Source: PXAP01 sp046483315
GTDB taxonomy: Bacteria > Bacteroidota > Bacteroidia > Bacteroidales > PUMT01
Length of the DNA stretch: 64,000 bases
Direction: 5' to 3'
Assembly: GCA_046483315.1 (NCBI GenBank)
Contig: JAWODJ010000080.1
Coordinates: 1 to 64,000 of the forward strand
A program made the position numbers and the translations under genes. The notes under the pieces were generated by a model. It was not told where the DNA came from. It searched no databases and saw only the letters and a program-made list of their open reading frames with translations. Positions 16,205-26,278 of this stretch are shown here, piece after piece; position 1 is the stretch's first letter, and every line of letters begins with the position of its first letter.

Positions 16205-17437
16205 ATGCATATTGTATATAATATTGCCATCAGATTATACACTATGGTAATATTTCTTGTATCACCTTTTAACAGGAAAGCCTGTCTCTGGTACAGGGGC
16301 AGAAAGGGTTTCTTCAGGCGCTGGTCCGGATTTGATCCCGGCAAACGCAGGGTTGTATGGTTTCATTGTGCTTCACTTGGCGAGTTTGAACAGGGGCGCC
16401 CTGTAATTGATGAGGTAAGGAGGAGGGATGATAATATTTTCATTTTGCTGACTTTCTTTTCTCCTTCAGGATTTGAGGTAAGAAAGAACTCTGCCCTTGC
16501 CGATGCTGTTTGCTATTTGCCGGCCGACACACCTGCAAATGCAAGAAGATTTATCGAGATATTCAGGCCGGATATGGCCGTTTTTATCAAATATGAGTTC
16601 TGGTATAATTATATTGACATACTGAACCGTAAAGGGATACCTCTTTATCTGATCTCTGCAAATTTCAGGGCGGACCAGGTTTTTTTCAGATGGTACGGAA
16701 GATGGTTCGGCAAAATACTGCATATGTTCAGTCATATTTTTGTTCAGGGTGAAGATTCGGCTGCACTGCTCAAATCTGCCGGCATTAAAAATGTCACTGT
16801 GTCGGGAGATACCCGTTTTGACCGTGTTTATTTTATTGCACGTTCTGCTACCCGTATTGAAGCTGCTGCTGCTTTTTCCAAAGGGGCCTTTACGATAGTG
16901 GCCGGCAGTACCTGGCCTCCTGACCATGCCCTGTGGGTGAGGTTCATGAATGAGACGGTTCATAATATAAAGCTTATTATCGCACCACATGAGATTAATG
17001 AATATGAGATTGACCGGTTAGCCGGCCGGCTGGAGCCGGGGGTTATCAGGTTTTCAGGTATTAACAGTGCAGATCCCGGGGCCGCACAGGTAATGGTAAT
17101 AGATAATATGGGAATGCTGTCATCTCTCTATTCATACGGCAACCTGGCTTATATAGGAGGCGGGTTCGGAAAAAACATTCACAATATCCTTGAGGCATGC
17201 ACACACGGGTTGCCCGTAATATTCGGTCCCAGATACCGGAATTTCCGCGAAGCCAGGGATCTGGTGCGGCTTGGCGGGGCTTTTCCGGTTGCGGATTATG
17301 ATAGTTTCTGCAGTAAGGTTGACGAGTTGATTGTCAACAGGGAACTGTTAATTAAAGCAGGCCACATTGCCGGCCGGTACGTGAAATCCGGCATCGGAGC
17401 CAGCAAAGTTATTGTTAATAAAATCTTTATATCTTAG
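16205..17437 (+). CDS. waaA: 3-deoxy-D-manno-octulosonic acid (Kdo) transferase
   Basis: It transfers Kdo from CMP-Kdo to lipid A precursor at the inner face of the cytoplasmic membrane. The 410-residue GT-B enzyme has an N-terminal membrane-anchoring segment, HCASLGEFEQGRPVI (catalytic Glu region), KYEFWYNY, the CMP-binding GSTWPPDH and the C-terminal GGGFGKNIHNILEA...GLPVIFGPRYRNFREA. It shows that the organism makes lipid A-Kdo. Confidence 0.93.
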   Translation: MHIVYNIAIRLYTMVIFLVSPFNRKACLWYRGRKGFFRRWSGFDPGKRRVVWFHCASLGEFEQGRPVIDEVRRRDDNIFILLTFFSPSGFEVRKNSALADAVCYLPADTPANARRFIEIFRPDMAVFIKYEFWYNYIDILNRKGIPLYLISANFRADQVFFRWYGRWFGKILHMFSHIFVQGEDSAALLKSAGIKNVTVSGDTRFDRVYFIARSATRIEAAAAFSKGAFTIVAGSTWPPDHALWVRFMNETVHNIKLIIAPHEINEYEIDRLAGRLEPGVIRFSGINSADPGAAQVMVIDNMGMLSSLYSYGNLAYIGGGFGKNIHNILEACTHGLPVIFGPRYRNFREARDLVRLGGAFPVADYDSFCSKVDELIVNRELLIKAGHIAGRYVKSGIGASKVIVNKIFIS

Positions 17438-17690
17438 ATTATTCTCTCCGGTCGCCATAATCCATTTTTGTCTTTCTTTGTATTGTCTTAATCTGGCTGT
17501 AATATATGCCGGAGTTATAACTAAAACCAGGGTTGCTGAGACTGCCGGCCAGTTTTTATCATAATGATTAATAGCTGATTACAGATTTTTTTGCCTGGTC
17601 AGTCCGGGCGGTTTCACTAATGGCAAAAGAAAGCAGGTCTGTTTAATAATTATTTAACGTTGACTTCAAGATTGATTCATCCTTGATATT

Positions 17691-17698
17691 TAGTTTTG
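17691..17698 (+). promoter_or_regulatory. Promoter for the TonB-dependent receptor
   Basis: TAGTTTTG is a TAnnTTTG box 63 bases before the receptor ATG. A TTG at 17672-17674 lies 16 bases upstream, slightly short of the usual -33 spacing. The rest of the gap from 17438 to 17761 shows nothing I can identify. Confidence 0.5.
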
Positions 17699-17761
17699 TA
17701 ATCTGTTTCAAAAACAGGAATGTTATTTTTTTTTAACTATCAATAATTCTTAAATTAAACT

Positions 17762-20700
17762 ATGAAAATGATTAAAAAACTTGCATTTATACTTGCCTTT
17801 TTTGGTATTGCAGCTGCATCTTTTTCGCAGGGTGTCACTACCGGATCAATGAATGGCAGGGTGACAGATTCAGATGGTGAGCCACTTCCCGGGGCAACCG
17901 TTATTGCGGTACATACACCTACAGGCAGTAGTTACGGAACTGCCGCATCAATTGACGGAAGGTTCAACATTCCTAATATGAGAGTGGGAGGACCATACGA
18001 GGTCACAGTCTCTTTTGTCGGCTATGAAGCCTGGGAAATTGATGATCTTTCCATAAACCTTGGTGCAGCATCACAAGTTAATGCTATTCTTACTGAGACA
18101 GGTATAGAGCTGGGTGAGGTATTTATTGTTCGAAGGGCCGGGTCGGCTGGCCAGAATACCGGGTCAAGCACACGGATATCCTCCGATGATATTGCTTCTA
18201 TGCCTACAGTGAACAGAAGTGTGTTTGACTTTTTAAGGCTTACACCGCAGTCTGGTGGATATGGTGGTGGTATCTCTTTTGCGGGCACCAACAACCGCTA
18301 CAATGCCATTTATATTGACGGTGCTGTAAATAATGATGTATTTGGTCTGGCAAGTTCGGGAACCAACGGAGGTCAAACGGGCATATCTCCCTTTTCACCT
18401 GACATAATTGATCAGTTCCAGGTGGTGATCTCTCCGTACGATGTAACACTCGGTGGATTTGCAGGTGGTGGTGTTAATGCTGTGACAAAATCGGGAACAA
18501 ACACCCTTGAGGCTACTGCATATTCCTATTTCCGGAATCAAAATTTTGTTGGGAAGACTAATGGTGTACTGGCTAACAGGTTGAACCTTGATGAGAGAGA
18601 AAGAGTGGATGATTTTAATGAGAATGTTTATGGTGTCTCTTTTGGCGGGCCCATCATTAATGATAAAATGTTCATATTTTCCAATGTCGAGATACAAAGG
18701 GATGAAACTCCAAGACCCTTCGACATAACTGAATACACTTCAGTGGATGGCAGGGTTTCCACAAGCGATTTGGAGAATCTGAGAAATTATATGATCAGCA
18801 ATTACGATTATGACCCGGGTAGTTTCGGAAGTACGGCACAAAATCTGGATGGTTTAAAAATATTTGCCAAGATCGATTACAACATAACCGATGAACATCG
18901 TCTGACTGTAAGGCACCAATACACAAAAGCAGAACAGTTCAACAGATTTTCCGGCAATAGAAATACAGTAAGCTTTTCCAATACCGGTATTTATTTCCCC
19001 AGCATAACAAATTCATCTGCAGTGGAGTTAAACTCAAGGTTCGGAACAGATTATTCCAACAACCTTATTATTGGGTATACCAGGGTACGTGATGATCGCA
19101 GTCCACTGGGCAATAACTTCCCCTATGTTTTCATTGATGATGAGAATAGTGGTCTGATAAGGATGGGTTCCGAGCAATTTTCCACAGCAAATCAGCTGGA
19201 TCAGGATATCTTTACTGTCACCAACAATTTTAATATTTACAGGGGTGATCACAAAATTACTATAGGGACCCACAATGAGTTTTACAGTATATACAATTTG
19301 TTTATCAGGCAAAACTTTGGTGTATACAGTTTCAACAGCCTGGATGCTTTCCTGAATAATGAACCTGCATATCGATATACGAGAAATTACTCCCTTGTTG
19401 ATGATATTACCGGAGGTGGATCTGCCGCAGCCGCAGATTTTAATGCCATGCAGTTTGGCGTTTATGCACAGGATGAATGGATAATAAGCCGTCAGCTTAC
19501 TCTTACTGCCGGCCTCAGATTGGACTTGCCAGTCATTGCCGGTGATCCTGAGGAAGATTCCTATTTCAACCAAACAGCGCTACCTCAATTGCAGGCCGCT
19601 TATGATATAGCCGAAGGTGCACAGGCAGGGAAATCCCCTGACGGCCAGATTATGTTTTCACCAAGATTGGGTTTCTCTTATGATATTTCAGGAAACAGCC
19701 TGAATATATTACGTGGTGGTGCTGGTATTTTTACCAGCAGAATTCCCTTCGTATGGCCAGGAGCTCAGTTCAACAACAATGGGCTGACTCAGGGACAGGT
19801 TCAGGACCGCGATATTGCTGGTGATGTATTTTTTAATCCTCAATGGGATAATCAGCCTACCAATCCTAATTTCACTGTTCCTTCCGGACAAATGGACCTG
19901 TTTGTTGAGGACTTTAAGTATCCACAGGTATTTCGTACTAATTTGGGATTGGACTACAGGCTACCGGGTGACATTGATGTTACTGTTGAGGGGTTATATA
20001 CAAAAACACTCAATAATGTCCTGTACACAAATATCAATTCTGATCCCACTCTTGATTTTACGTGGACAGGCACTCCTGATAACAGGAAAGTATTTGTTAA
20101 TTCCCGTATAGATAATACATACTCGGCAGTTTACCTTGCATCAAATACTTCCGATGGTTATACTTATAACCTCTCTACATCACTGGCCAAAAATTTTGGT
20201 TTTGGCTTGAGAGCAATACTTGCTTATTCCTATGGTGATGCTTATGCACTCAGCGAAGGTACTTCATCTCAAAACTCTTCCCAGTGGAGAGGCCAGGTAA
20301 ATATCAATGGACGGAACAACCCTGAATTAGGACGTTCTGACTTTGCAGTAGGTCACCGGGTGTTATCCTCTCTCTCCTATGCTTACAACTGGACTGCTGA
20401 CGGCAATAACAAAACCACAGTATCTCTGTTTTTAAATGGTCAGTCAGGCACCCCATACTCTTATATTATTTCCGGGAGAGATGCACGCAACCTGAATGCA
20501 GAAAGTGGGAGTACCAGCAGAAACAGAAGTTTGGCCTATATACCTGCAAGTGCATCGGATATTAATCTGATAGACTATGCAGTAAACGGCAATGTTGTTA
20601 CCGCTGCCCAGCAATGGCAAAATCTGAATAATGTAATTGAGGATGATAAATACCTGAGCGAAAACAGAGGTCAGTATGCCGAAAAGAATGGAGCATGGTC

Positions 20701-21016
20701 TCCGTTTGCGGCCATATTTGATGTTGCAGTTCGTCAGGATTTTGGACTTAACCTAGGTGGTCAGAGACATAGGTTCCAGGTATCACTTGATATAGCTAAC
20801 TTTGGGAATATGCTTAATAGTGAATGGGGTACTCAGTATTCTATTCCTGGTGATTACAACAATTACTATTTGTATCAGTTTGAAGGATATGCCGCTGATG
20901 GTACAACACCTCAATTTACTTTCAGGGATGACAGGGTTGGTTTGGAAAGATTCAATATACAGGGACTTTCTTCCCGCTGGACAATGCTTTTAGGAGTAAG
21001 ATACATATTTAATTAG
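17762..21016 (+). CDS. TonB-dependent receptor, Oar-like
   Basis: The 1084-residue outer-membrane protein has a signal peptide of about 22 residues, a carboxypeptidase-regulatory-like domain at about 25-110 (GRVTDSDGEPLPGATV), a plug domain at about 125-235 (RSVFDFLRLTPQSGG, NAIYIDGAVNNDVFG, GGVNAVTKSGTN), then a long beta-barrel ending LLGVRYIFN. No SusD partner follows. Oar-type receptors are linked to export or adhesion as well as import, and the substrate here is unknown. Confidence 0.88.
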   Translation: MKMIKKLAFILAFFGIAAASFSQGVTTGSMNGRVTDSDGEPLPGATVIAVHTPTGSSYGTAASIDGRFNIPNMRVGGPYEVTVSFVGYEAWEIDDLSINLGAASQVNAILTETGIELGEVFIVRRAGSAGQNTGSSTRISSDDIASMPTVNRSVFDFLRLTPQSGGYGGGISFAGTNNRYNAIYIDGAVNNDVFGLASSGTNGGQTGISPFSPDIIDQFQVVISPYDVTLGGFAGGGVNAVTKSGTNTLEATAYSYFRNQNFVGKTNGVLANRLNLDERERVDDFNENVYGVSFGGPIINDKMFIFSNVEIQRDETPRPFDITEYTSVDGRVSTSDLENLRNYMISNYDYDPGSFGSTAQNLDGLKIFAKIDYNITDEHRLTVRHQYTKAEQFNRFSGNRNTVSFSNTGIYFPSITNSSAVELNSRFGTDYSNNLIIGYTRVRDDRSPLGNNFPYVFIDDENSGLIRMGSEQFSTANQLDQDIFTVTNNFNIYRGDHKITIGTHNEFYSIYNLFIRQNFGVYSFNSLDAFLNNEPAYRYTRNYSLVDDITGGGSAAAADFNAMQFGVYAQDEWIISRQLTLTAGLRLDLPVIAGDPEEDSYFNQTALPQLQAAYDIAEGAQAGKSPDGQIMFSPRLGFSYDISGNSLNILRGGAGIFTSRIPFVWPGAQFNNNGLTQGQVQDRDIAGDVFFNPQWDNQPTNPNFTVPSGQMDLFVEDFKYPQVFRTNLGLDYRLPGDIDVTVEGLYTKTLNNVLYTNINSDPTLDFTWTGTPDNRKVFVNSRIDNTYSAVYLASNTSDGYTYNLSTSLAKNFGFGLRAILAYSYGDAYALSEGTSSQNSSQWRGQVNINGRNNPELGRSDFAVGHRVLSSLSYAYNWTADGNNKTTVSLFLNGQSGTPYSYIISGRDARNLNAESGSTSRNRSLAYIPASASDINLIDYAVNGNVVTAAQQWQNLNNVIEDDKYLSENRGQYAEKNGAWSPFAAIFDVAVRQDFGLNLGGQRHRFQVSLDIANFGNMLNSEWGTQYSIPGDYNNYYLYQFEGYAADGTTPQFTFRDDRVGLERFNIQGLSSRWTMLLGVRYIFN

Positions 21017-21098
21017 AAACCGTTTTTTTTATATTATCTACCCGTGGGAGGCAGGATTGGATCCGTTCCCGGGGAGATCCGGAAAATGTTTTTTAAAA

Positions 21099-21129
21099 GG
21101 AGAAGCGCCCGGTTAAAAGGCGCTTTTCC
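21099..21129 (+). terminator. Terminator after the TonB-dependent receptor
   Basis: An 11-bp stem with one G.T pair (GGAGAAGCGCC with GGCGCTTTTCC), a 9-base loop and a T-containing tail lies 83 bases after the receptor stop. Confidence 0.7.
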
Positions 21130-21176
21130 CTTTTCAGGGCTTTTAACAATCTAATTGCATTTTAATACGATCTGAA

Positions 21177-21494
21177 ATGAGAATGTTTTTTCTATTTATA
21201 TTTCTAAGCTATCTTTTAATTTCATGTGAGGACCCCGCCGATAAGGAGAATTACCTGGTCATTCTTTCTATGGATGGTTTCCGGTGGGATTTTCCGGAGA
21301 TGGTTGACACTCCCAATCTCGATTCAATAGCAAAAGCAGGAGTAAAAGCGGAGGCTGTCCGTTCTGCTTTTCCTTCAAAGACTTTTCCGAACCATTATAC
21401 TATGGCTATGGGTCTTTATCCTGACAATCATGGGATTGTCCCTGAAAAAACAGATGGAGATATTGAAAGTATAAGGGATATGCTGGTACAATAA
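21177..21494 (+). pseudogene. Truncated nucleotide pyrophosphatase/phosphodiesterase lipoprotein
   Basis: The 105-residue frame matches the N-terminus of ectonucleotide pyrophosphatase/phosphodiesterase-like alkaline-phosphatase superfamily enzymes: a lipobox LISC, VILSMDGFRWDF (metal-binding Asp), SIAKAGVKAEAVRSAFPSKTFPNHYTMAMGLYP (nucleophile Thr in SKTFPN) and DNHGIV. It then diverges at PEKTDGDIESIRD and stops. Full enzymes are about 400 residues, so over 70 percent is missing, including the other zinc ligands. It is almost certainly inactive. Confidence 0.8.
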
Positions 21495-22110
21495 CTAAGG
21501 AGATCGGTTTTTTATATAAGCTATATTTGGGTCAAATTATTTGCCTTATGGCCATTTGTTGTTTAAGATGACAGGAACAAATCCGGAGGACGGATTCTCG
21601 AGGTTTGATCTGATACTTGTACAGGATATTTTGCCATAATGTTAAAAAAGACCGCAATAGCATAACATATTCTGCAGTGAAAACCGTTGATAATTATATA
21701 TCCTGTTATTGAACGGGCCCTTTGAATATTGAGAATGATGTCTGCAGGATCTGTTTTGACATCCTATTCGTATTATTTTCGTTTTATTTTTATGTTAATT
21801 TAAACAGGTTATTTAAAATTATTCCAGATAGTTATATGCGCTAATCATTAGCATCTATATGTTCGTCAACTGGCAATGTTTATTTGTAAAAATTATTACG
21901 GCTTGTGGGGACTGTTTGGCATAAAATTGTTATGCCTCTGTTTATCAGTATATGTAGGTGTTTTAGTTAATAACCTGATGTTATTTGTTAATAAATACAA
22001 TCCTTGTTTTAGCGTAAAAACTGTAGTCATTATTTAATTTTGATACCCCGCACCAGTCCGATCTGGTTTTTTATATAATCCATGTTATTAAATTATTAAT
22101 TTTTCATTAT
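21495..22110. other. Unexplained AT-rich intergenic stretch before nrdJ
   Basis: These 616 bases hold no gene I can recognise. A short frame at about 21566-21640 (containing GTNPEDGFSRFD) could be residue of a lost gene. A perfect 7-bp hairpin lies at 21918-21936 (GGCATAA/TTATGCC). A weak 5-bp hairpin followed by T6 lies at about 22053-22073. I looked for cobalamin riboswitch boxes because nrdJ uses B12 and saw none. Confidence 0.5.
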
Positions 22111-24699
22111 ATGCAATCAAAGGAGATTTCAGTAAAAAAGGAAGCCGGCACCGTTGCAGGGCAGCTTAAGGAAAAGGTTTTACCGGGCGGATATACATAT
22201 GATGAGGCATTCAAGCATTCTCTTGAGTATTTTAAGGGGGATGAACTGGCTGCCAGGGTATGGGTAAATAAATATTCCCTTAAGGATTCGCATGGTAATC
22301 TTTTTGAACTTACTCCCGATGATATGCACAGAAGGCTGGCGCGTGAGATTGCAAGAATAGAGAAAAAATATCCCAATCCGCTTCCGGAGGAAGATATTTA
22401 CCAGTTAATGAAGGATTTTAAATACATTGTCCCCCAGGGTGGCCCCATGACCGGAATTGGCAATGATTTCCAGATAGCATCTCTTTCCAACTGCTTTGTC
22501 ATTGGAAATGATTCCGGGGCCGACTCTTACGGTGGTATTATGAAAGTTGACCAGGAGCAGGTGCAGCTGATGAAAAGAAGGGGCGGTGTGGGACACGATC
22601 TTTCGCATGTCAGGCCATCGGGCAGTCCTGTTCTGAATTCAGCCCTGACCTCAACAGGCGTTGTTCCCTTTATGGAGAGATATTCAAACTCAACCCGTGA
22701 AGTGGCCCAGGACGGACGCAGGGGCGCCCTGATGCTCACCATATCCATTAAACATCCCGATGCTGAGAAGTTCATTGATGCCAAGTTGCAGCCGGGGAAA
22801 GTAACCGGTGCAAATGTTTCTGTCAAAATAGATGATGAGTTTATGCGTGCTGTTATTGAAAAAAAGCCGTATGTACAGCAATTCCCCGTCAACTCCGATA
22901 ATCCTGTCATAAGAAAAGAGATAGATCCGGGTAAGATATGGAAAAAAATTGTTCATAATGCATGGAAATCGGCTGAACCCGGAATACTGTTCTGGGATAC
23001 AGTAACACGCGAATCCGTTCCTGATTCTTATTCGGATATGGGTTATAAAACAGTTTCCACAAATCCCTGTGGCGAGATTCCCCTCTGTCCGTATGACAGC
23101 TGCAGGCTACTGGCTGTGAATCTTTACAGCTATGTAAATGAGCCTTTTACTAAAAAGGCAAAATTTGATTTTGATAAGTTCAGGGAACATGTTGGCTTTG
23201 CCCAGCGTATCATGGATGATATAATTGACCTGGAGCTTGAAAAGATTGACAGGATTCTTGATAAGATAGTAAATGATCCTGAGGATGATGAGATCAAGAG
23301 GGTTGAACGTAAACTATGGGAAAATATCCGTGTTAAGGCAGAAGAGGGCAGACGAACGGGTGTTGGTATAACGGCAGAAGGAGACATGCTTGCTGGTCTC
23401 GGACTGACTTACGGTACTGACAATGCCACAGATTTTTCAACCGAGATACATAAGACGGTGGCCCTGGAAGCATACCGTTCATCGGTAAATATGGCAAGGG
23501 AGCGGGGCCCGTTTGCAATTTATGATTCCCAGCGCGAGAAGAACAATCCGTTTATAAATCGTCTCAAAGATGAAGATGAGCAGCTCTACCGTGATATGGT
23601 GCGTTATGGCCGCCGCAATATTGCCCTGCTTACAATAGCTCCCACCGGCACCACAAGCCTGATGACACAGACCACTTCAGGAATAGAGCCCGTGTTCATG
23701 CCGGTTTACAAACGCAGGAGGAAAGTCAATCCCAACGATAAGAACGTCACGGTATCTTTTGTTGATGAAGTAGGTGATTCATGGGAAGAGTTCAATGTTT
23801 TTCACCATAAGTTCGTTACCTGGCTTGAGGTTAACGGCTATGATCCCGATGAGGTAAAAAAATACGAGGATGATGCTGTGAATGAACTGGTTGCAAAATC
23901 ACCTTATTACAAGGCAACATCCAGTGACGTGGACTGGATTAGTAAGGTGAATATGCAGGGTTCTATTCAGAAATGGGTGGACCATTCAATAAGTGTTACC
24001 ATTAATCTGCCTGCAGATGTAAAAGAGGACCTTGTTGGCAAACTTTACATTTCTGCCTGGGAGAGCGGATGTAAGGGAGCAACCGTTTACAGGGACGGAT
24101 CACGTTCCGGAGTGCTGATCTCAAACAAGAAAGAGGAGGATGCCTTCCAGGCGCCCAAGAAGCGGCCTGAGGTACTTGAGGCTGACGTTGTGAGGTTCAT
24201 GAACAATGATGAAAAATGGATAGCCTTTGTCGGCAAGATTGATGGAAGGCCCTATGAGATATTTACAGGAAAGGAAGATGATGATGTGCTGCCTGTTCCA
24301 AAAACCATAGAAAAGGGATACATTATAAAAAGCCGGTGTGAAGACGGGACTAAACGCTATGATTTCAGATATATTGACAAGTATGGATACGGGAACACTT
24401 TCGAAGGGTTGTCCCGTACTTTTGACACCGAATTCTGGAACTACGCCAAGCTTATATCGGGTGTATTAAGGCACGGTATGCCTATTCCTGATGTTGTAAA
24501 CCTGGTTTCTTCGCTGAGACTGGATTCTGAAACTATCAATACATGGAAAAATGGTGTGGAACGAACACTGAGAAAATATATTCCCGATGGGACTAAGCCG
24601 AAAAAAGGAACGGCATGCCCGAACTGTGATTCGTTAAATCTTATGTTCCAGGAGGGATGTCTTACATGCAAGGATTGCGGCAATTCAAAATGCGGGTAG
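22111..24699 (+). CDS. nrdJ: Adenosylcobalamin-dependent (class II) ribonucleotide reductase
   Basis: It reduces ribonucleotides to deoxyribonucleotides using adenosylcobalamin to make the thiyl radical, so it works with or without oxygen. The 862-residue protein has the active-site loop STNPCGEIPL near residue 319, MKRRGGVGHDLS, TIAPTGTTS, and WESGCKGATVYRDGSRSGVL. The C-terminus ends in a four-cysteine zinc ribbon (CPNCDS...CLTCKDCGNSKCG) that helps re-reduce the active site. It ends at a strong bidirectional terminator shared with kbl. Confidence 0.93.
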   Translation: MQSKEISVKKEAGTVAGQLKEKVLPGGYTYDEAFKHSLEYFKGDELAARVWVNKYSLKDSHGNLFELTPDDMHRRLAREIARIEKKYPNPLPEEDIYQLMKDFKYIVPQGGPMTGIGNDFQIASLSNCFVIGNDSGADSYGGIMKVDQEQVQLMKRRGGVGHDLSHVRPSGSPVLNSALTSTGVVPFMERYSNSTREVAQDGRRGALMLTISIKHPDAEKFIDAKLQPGKVTGANVSVKIDDEFMRAVIEKKPYVQQFPVNSDNPVIRKEIDPGKIWKKIVHNAWKSAEPGILFWDTVTRESVPDSYSDMGYKTVSTNPCGEIPLCPYDSCRLLAVNLYSYVNEPFTKKAKFDFDKFREHVGFAQRIMDDIIDLELEKIDRILDKIVNDPEDDEIKRVERKLWENIRVKAEEGRRTGVGITAEGDMLAGLGLTYGTDNATDFSTEIHKTVALEAYRSSVNMARERGPFAIYDSQREKNNPFINRLKDEDEQLYRDMVRYGRRNIALLTIAPTGTTSLMTQTTSGIEPVFMPVYKRRRKVNPNDKNVTVSFVDEVGDSWEEFNVFHHKFVTWLEVNGYDPDEVKKYEDDAVNELVAKSPYYKATSSDVDWISKVNMQGSIQKWVDHSISVTINLPADVKEDLVGKLYISAWESGCKGATVYRDGSRSGVLISNKKEEDAFQAPKKRPEVLEADVVRFMNNDEKWIAFVGKIDGRPYEIFTGKEDDDVLPVPKTIEKGYIIKSRCEDGTKRYDFRYIDKYGYGNTFEGLSRTFDTEFWNYAKLISGVLRHGMPIPDVVNLVSSLRLDSETINTWKNGVERTLRKYIPDGTKPKKGTACPNCDSLNLMFQEGCLTCKDCGNSKCG

Positions 24700-24713
24700 G
24701 CGCTATTTTTTGA

Positions 24714-24748
24714 AATAAGACCCGGACCTTGACGATCCGGGTCTTATT
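24714..24748. terminator. Bidirectional terminator between nrdJ and kbl
   Basis: There are perfect 13-bp arms, AATAAGACCCGGA and its complement, around a 9-base loop, with A-rich and T-rich flanks. It sits between two convergent genes. Confidence 0.85.
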
Positions 24749-24812
24749 GAGCTTTTGAGGTTTCGGGTATGGCCAGTAACCTGCCGGTATAAGGCCCGGG
24801 GGCAAAGATTTG

Positions 24813-26000
24813 TTATATCACACCAAGTTCCTTGCCTGTCTTTGTAAATGCAGCAACACATTTGTCAAGATGTTCTGTCTCATGTGCGGCAGATACCTGT
24901 ACACGGATTCTGGCCTGGCCTTTCGGCACAACGGGATAATAGAAGCCAATGACATATATACCTTCATCCAGGAGTTTTGCCGCAAAATCCTGCGAAAGTC
25001 TGGCATCATACAGCATTATCGCTATAATAGCCGACCGGGTAGGTTTGATATCAAATCCGGCAGCTTTCATTCTCTCCATAAAGTAGCTGGTGTTTTTGTG
25101 CAGCTTATCCTGCAGCTCATGAGTTTCGTCCATCATATCAAACATTCTGATGCCGGCATTTACTACTGAAGGTGGCAGGGAGTTGCTGAAAAGGTATGGC
25201 CTGGACCTTTGTCTCAGAATCTCTATGATCTCCTTTCTGCCGGTGGTAAAGCCTCCTATGGCACCTCCAAAAGCTTTACCCAGGGTTCCTGTAATAATAT
25301 CAACCTCCCCCCGGATGTTGAAAAGTTCGGTTACTCCTCTTCCCGTTTCTCCCACCACTCCGGCAGAGTGACATTCATCTACCATGACCAGTGCATCATA
25401 TCTCTCAGCAAGTTCATTAATCTTGTCCATAGGAGCAACATTTCCGTCCATTGAGAACACCCCGTCGGTCACAATTATTCGGAAACGTTGTGCCTGTGCC
25501 TCCTTCAGTTTTTCTTCCAGGTCGGCCATATCAGCATTTTTGTACCGGTAACGCTGTGCTTTGCAAAGCCTGACACCATCAATGATGGAGGCGTGATTGA
25601 GTGAGTCGGAGATAATTGCATCTTCCTGTGTAAGCAGGGGTTCAAAGACACCACCGTTGGCATCGAAGCAGGCAGCATACAATATGGTATCTTCGGTTCC
25701 GAAAAACTTAGCGATCTTTTTCTCCAGTTTTTTATGGATATCCTGCGTGCCGCAGATAAACCTTACCGACGACATGCCAAATCCGTGTGAATCAAGGCCC
25801 TCTTTTGCTGCCTGTATTAGTGAGGGATGGTTTGACAGGCCCAGATAGTTGTTGGCACAGAAATTCAGAACCTTTTTGCCACTGTCAACCGTTATCTCTG
25901 CATCCTGGGGCGCTACAATAATGCGCTCTTTTTTAAAAAGTCCGGCCGACTCAATGTTCTTAAGCTCTTTCTCAAGATGTTCCTTTATTTTTCCGTACAT
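24813..26000 (-). CDS. kbl: Glycine C-acetyltransferase (2-amino-3-ketobutyrate CoA ligase)
   Basis: This PLP enzyme splits 2-amino-3-oxobutyrate with CoA into glycine and acetyl-CoA, the second step of threonine breakdown. The 395-residue protein has NYLGLSNHP, the PLP-ring Asp208/His211 region VDECHSAGVVG, and the Schiff-base Lys242 in GTLGKAFGGAIGG. The ATG at 26000 starts the family-like MYGKIKEHLEKEL; an upstream start would add 19 unrelated residues. It is divergent from the threonine dehydrogenase gene. Confidence 0.94.
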   Translation of the reverse strand: MYGKIKEHLEKELKNIESAGLFKKERIIVAPQDAEITVDSGKKVLNFCANNYLGLSNHPSLIQAAKEGLDSHGFGMSSVRFICGTQDIHKKLEKKIAKFFGTEDTILYAACFDANGGVFEPLLTQEDAIISDSLNHASIIDGVRLCKAQRYRYKNADMADLEEKLKEAQAQRFRIIVTDGVFSMDGNVAPMDKINELAERYDALVMVDECHSAGVVGETGRGVTELFNIRGEVDIITGTLGKAFGGAIGGFTTGRKEIIEILRQRSRPYLFSNSLPPSVVNAGIRMFDMMDETHELQDKLHKNTSYFMERMKAAGFDIKPTRSAIIAIMLYDARLSQDFAAKLLDEGIYVIGFYYPVVPKGQARIRVQVSAAHETEHLDKCVAAFTKTGKELGVI

Positions 26001-26054
26001 AATATTATGTTTATTGAGTTTATAATGATTGTTTTTATTACGATCAGTCGAGGG

Positions 26055-26062
26055 CAAAGATA
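26055..26062 (-). promoter_or_regulatory. Promoter -7 box for kbl
   Basis: On the minus strand the sequence reads TATCTTTG, matching TAnnTTTG, 55 bases before the kbl start. Confidence 0.5.
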
Positions 26063-26222
26063 GGTTTTTTAGATTTTACATAATGTCAGGGACATATATG
26101 TTGAACAACACCTTTTCCGGCAATTGACTGCCCTGGTAGAGGGATAGTATCCTGTACAAAAAAAATAAAACTTTCAAAGAATAAACAAGACATTTTTCAT
26201 ATTTCCTCCATCAGGAATTATT

Positions 26223-26230
26223 TAGTTTTG
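26223..26230 (+). promoter_or_regulatory. Promoter -7 box for threonine dehydrogenase
   Basis: TAGTTTTG matches TAnnTTTG, 49 bases before the ATG at 26279. With the kbl box on the other strand it makes a divergent promoter region of about 280 bases. Confidence 0.5.
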
Positions 26231-26278
26231 TGAACAATAACGGATAACGGAAAAAACTTTTAATTAAACAACATTGAT

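Noticed and set aside
21495..22110. A cobalamin riboswitch before nrdJ
   Set aside because: No B12-box-like or conserved core sequence could be found by eye in the leader.
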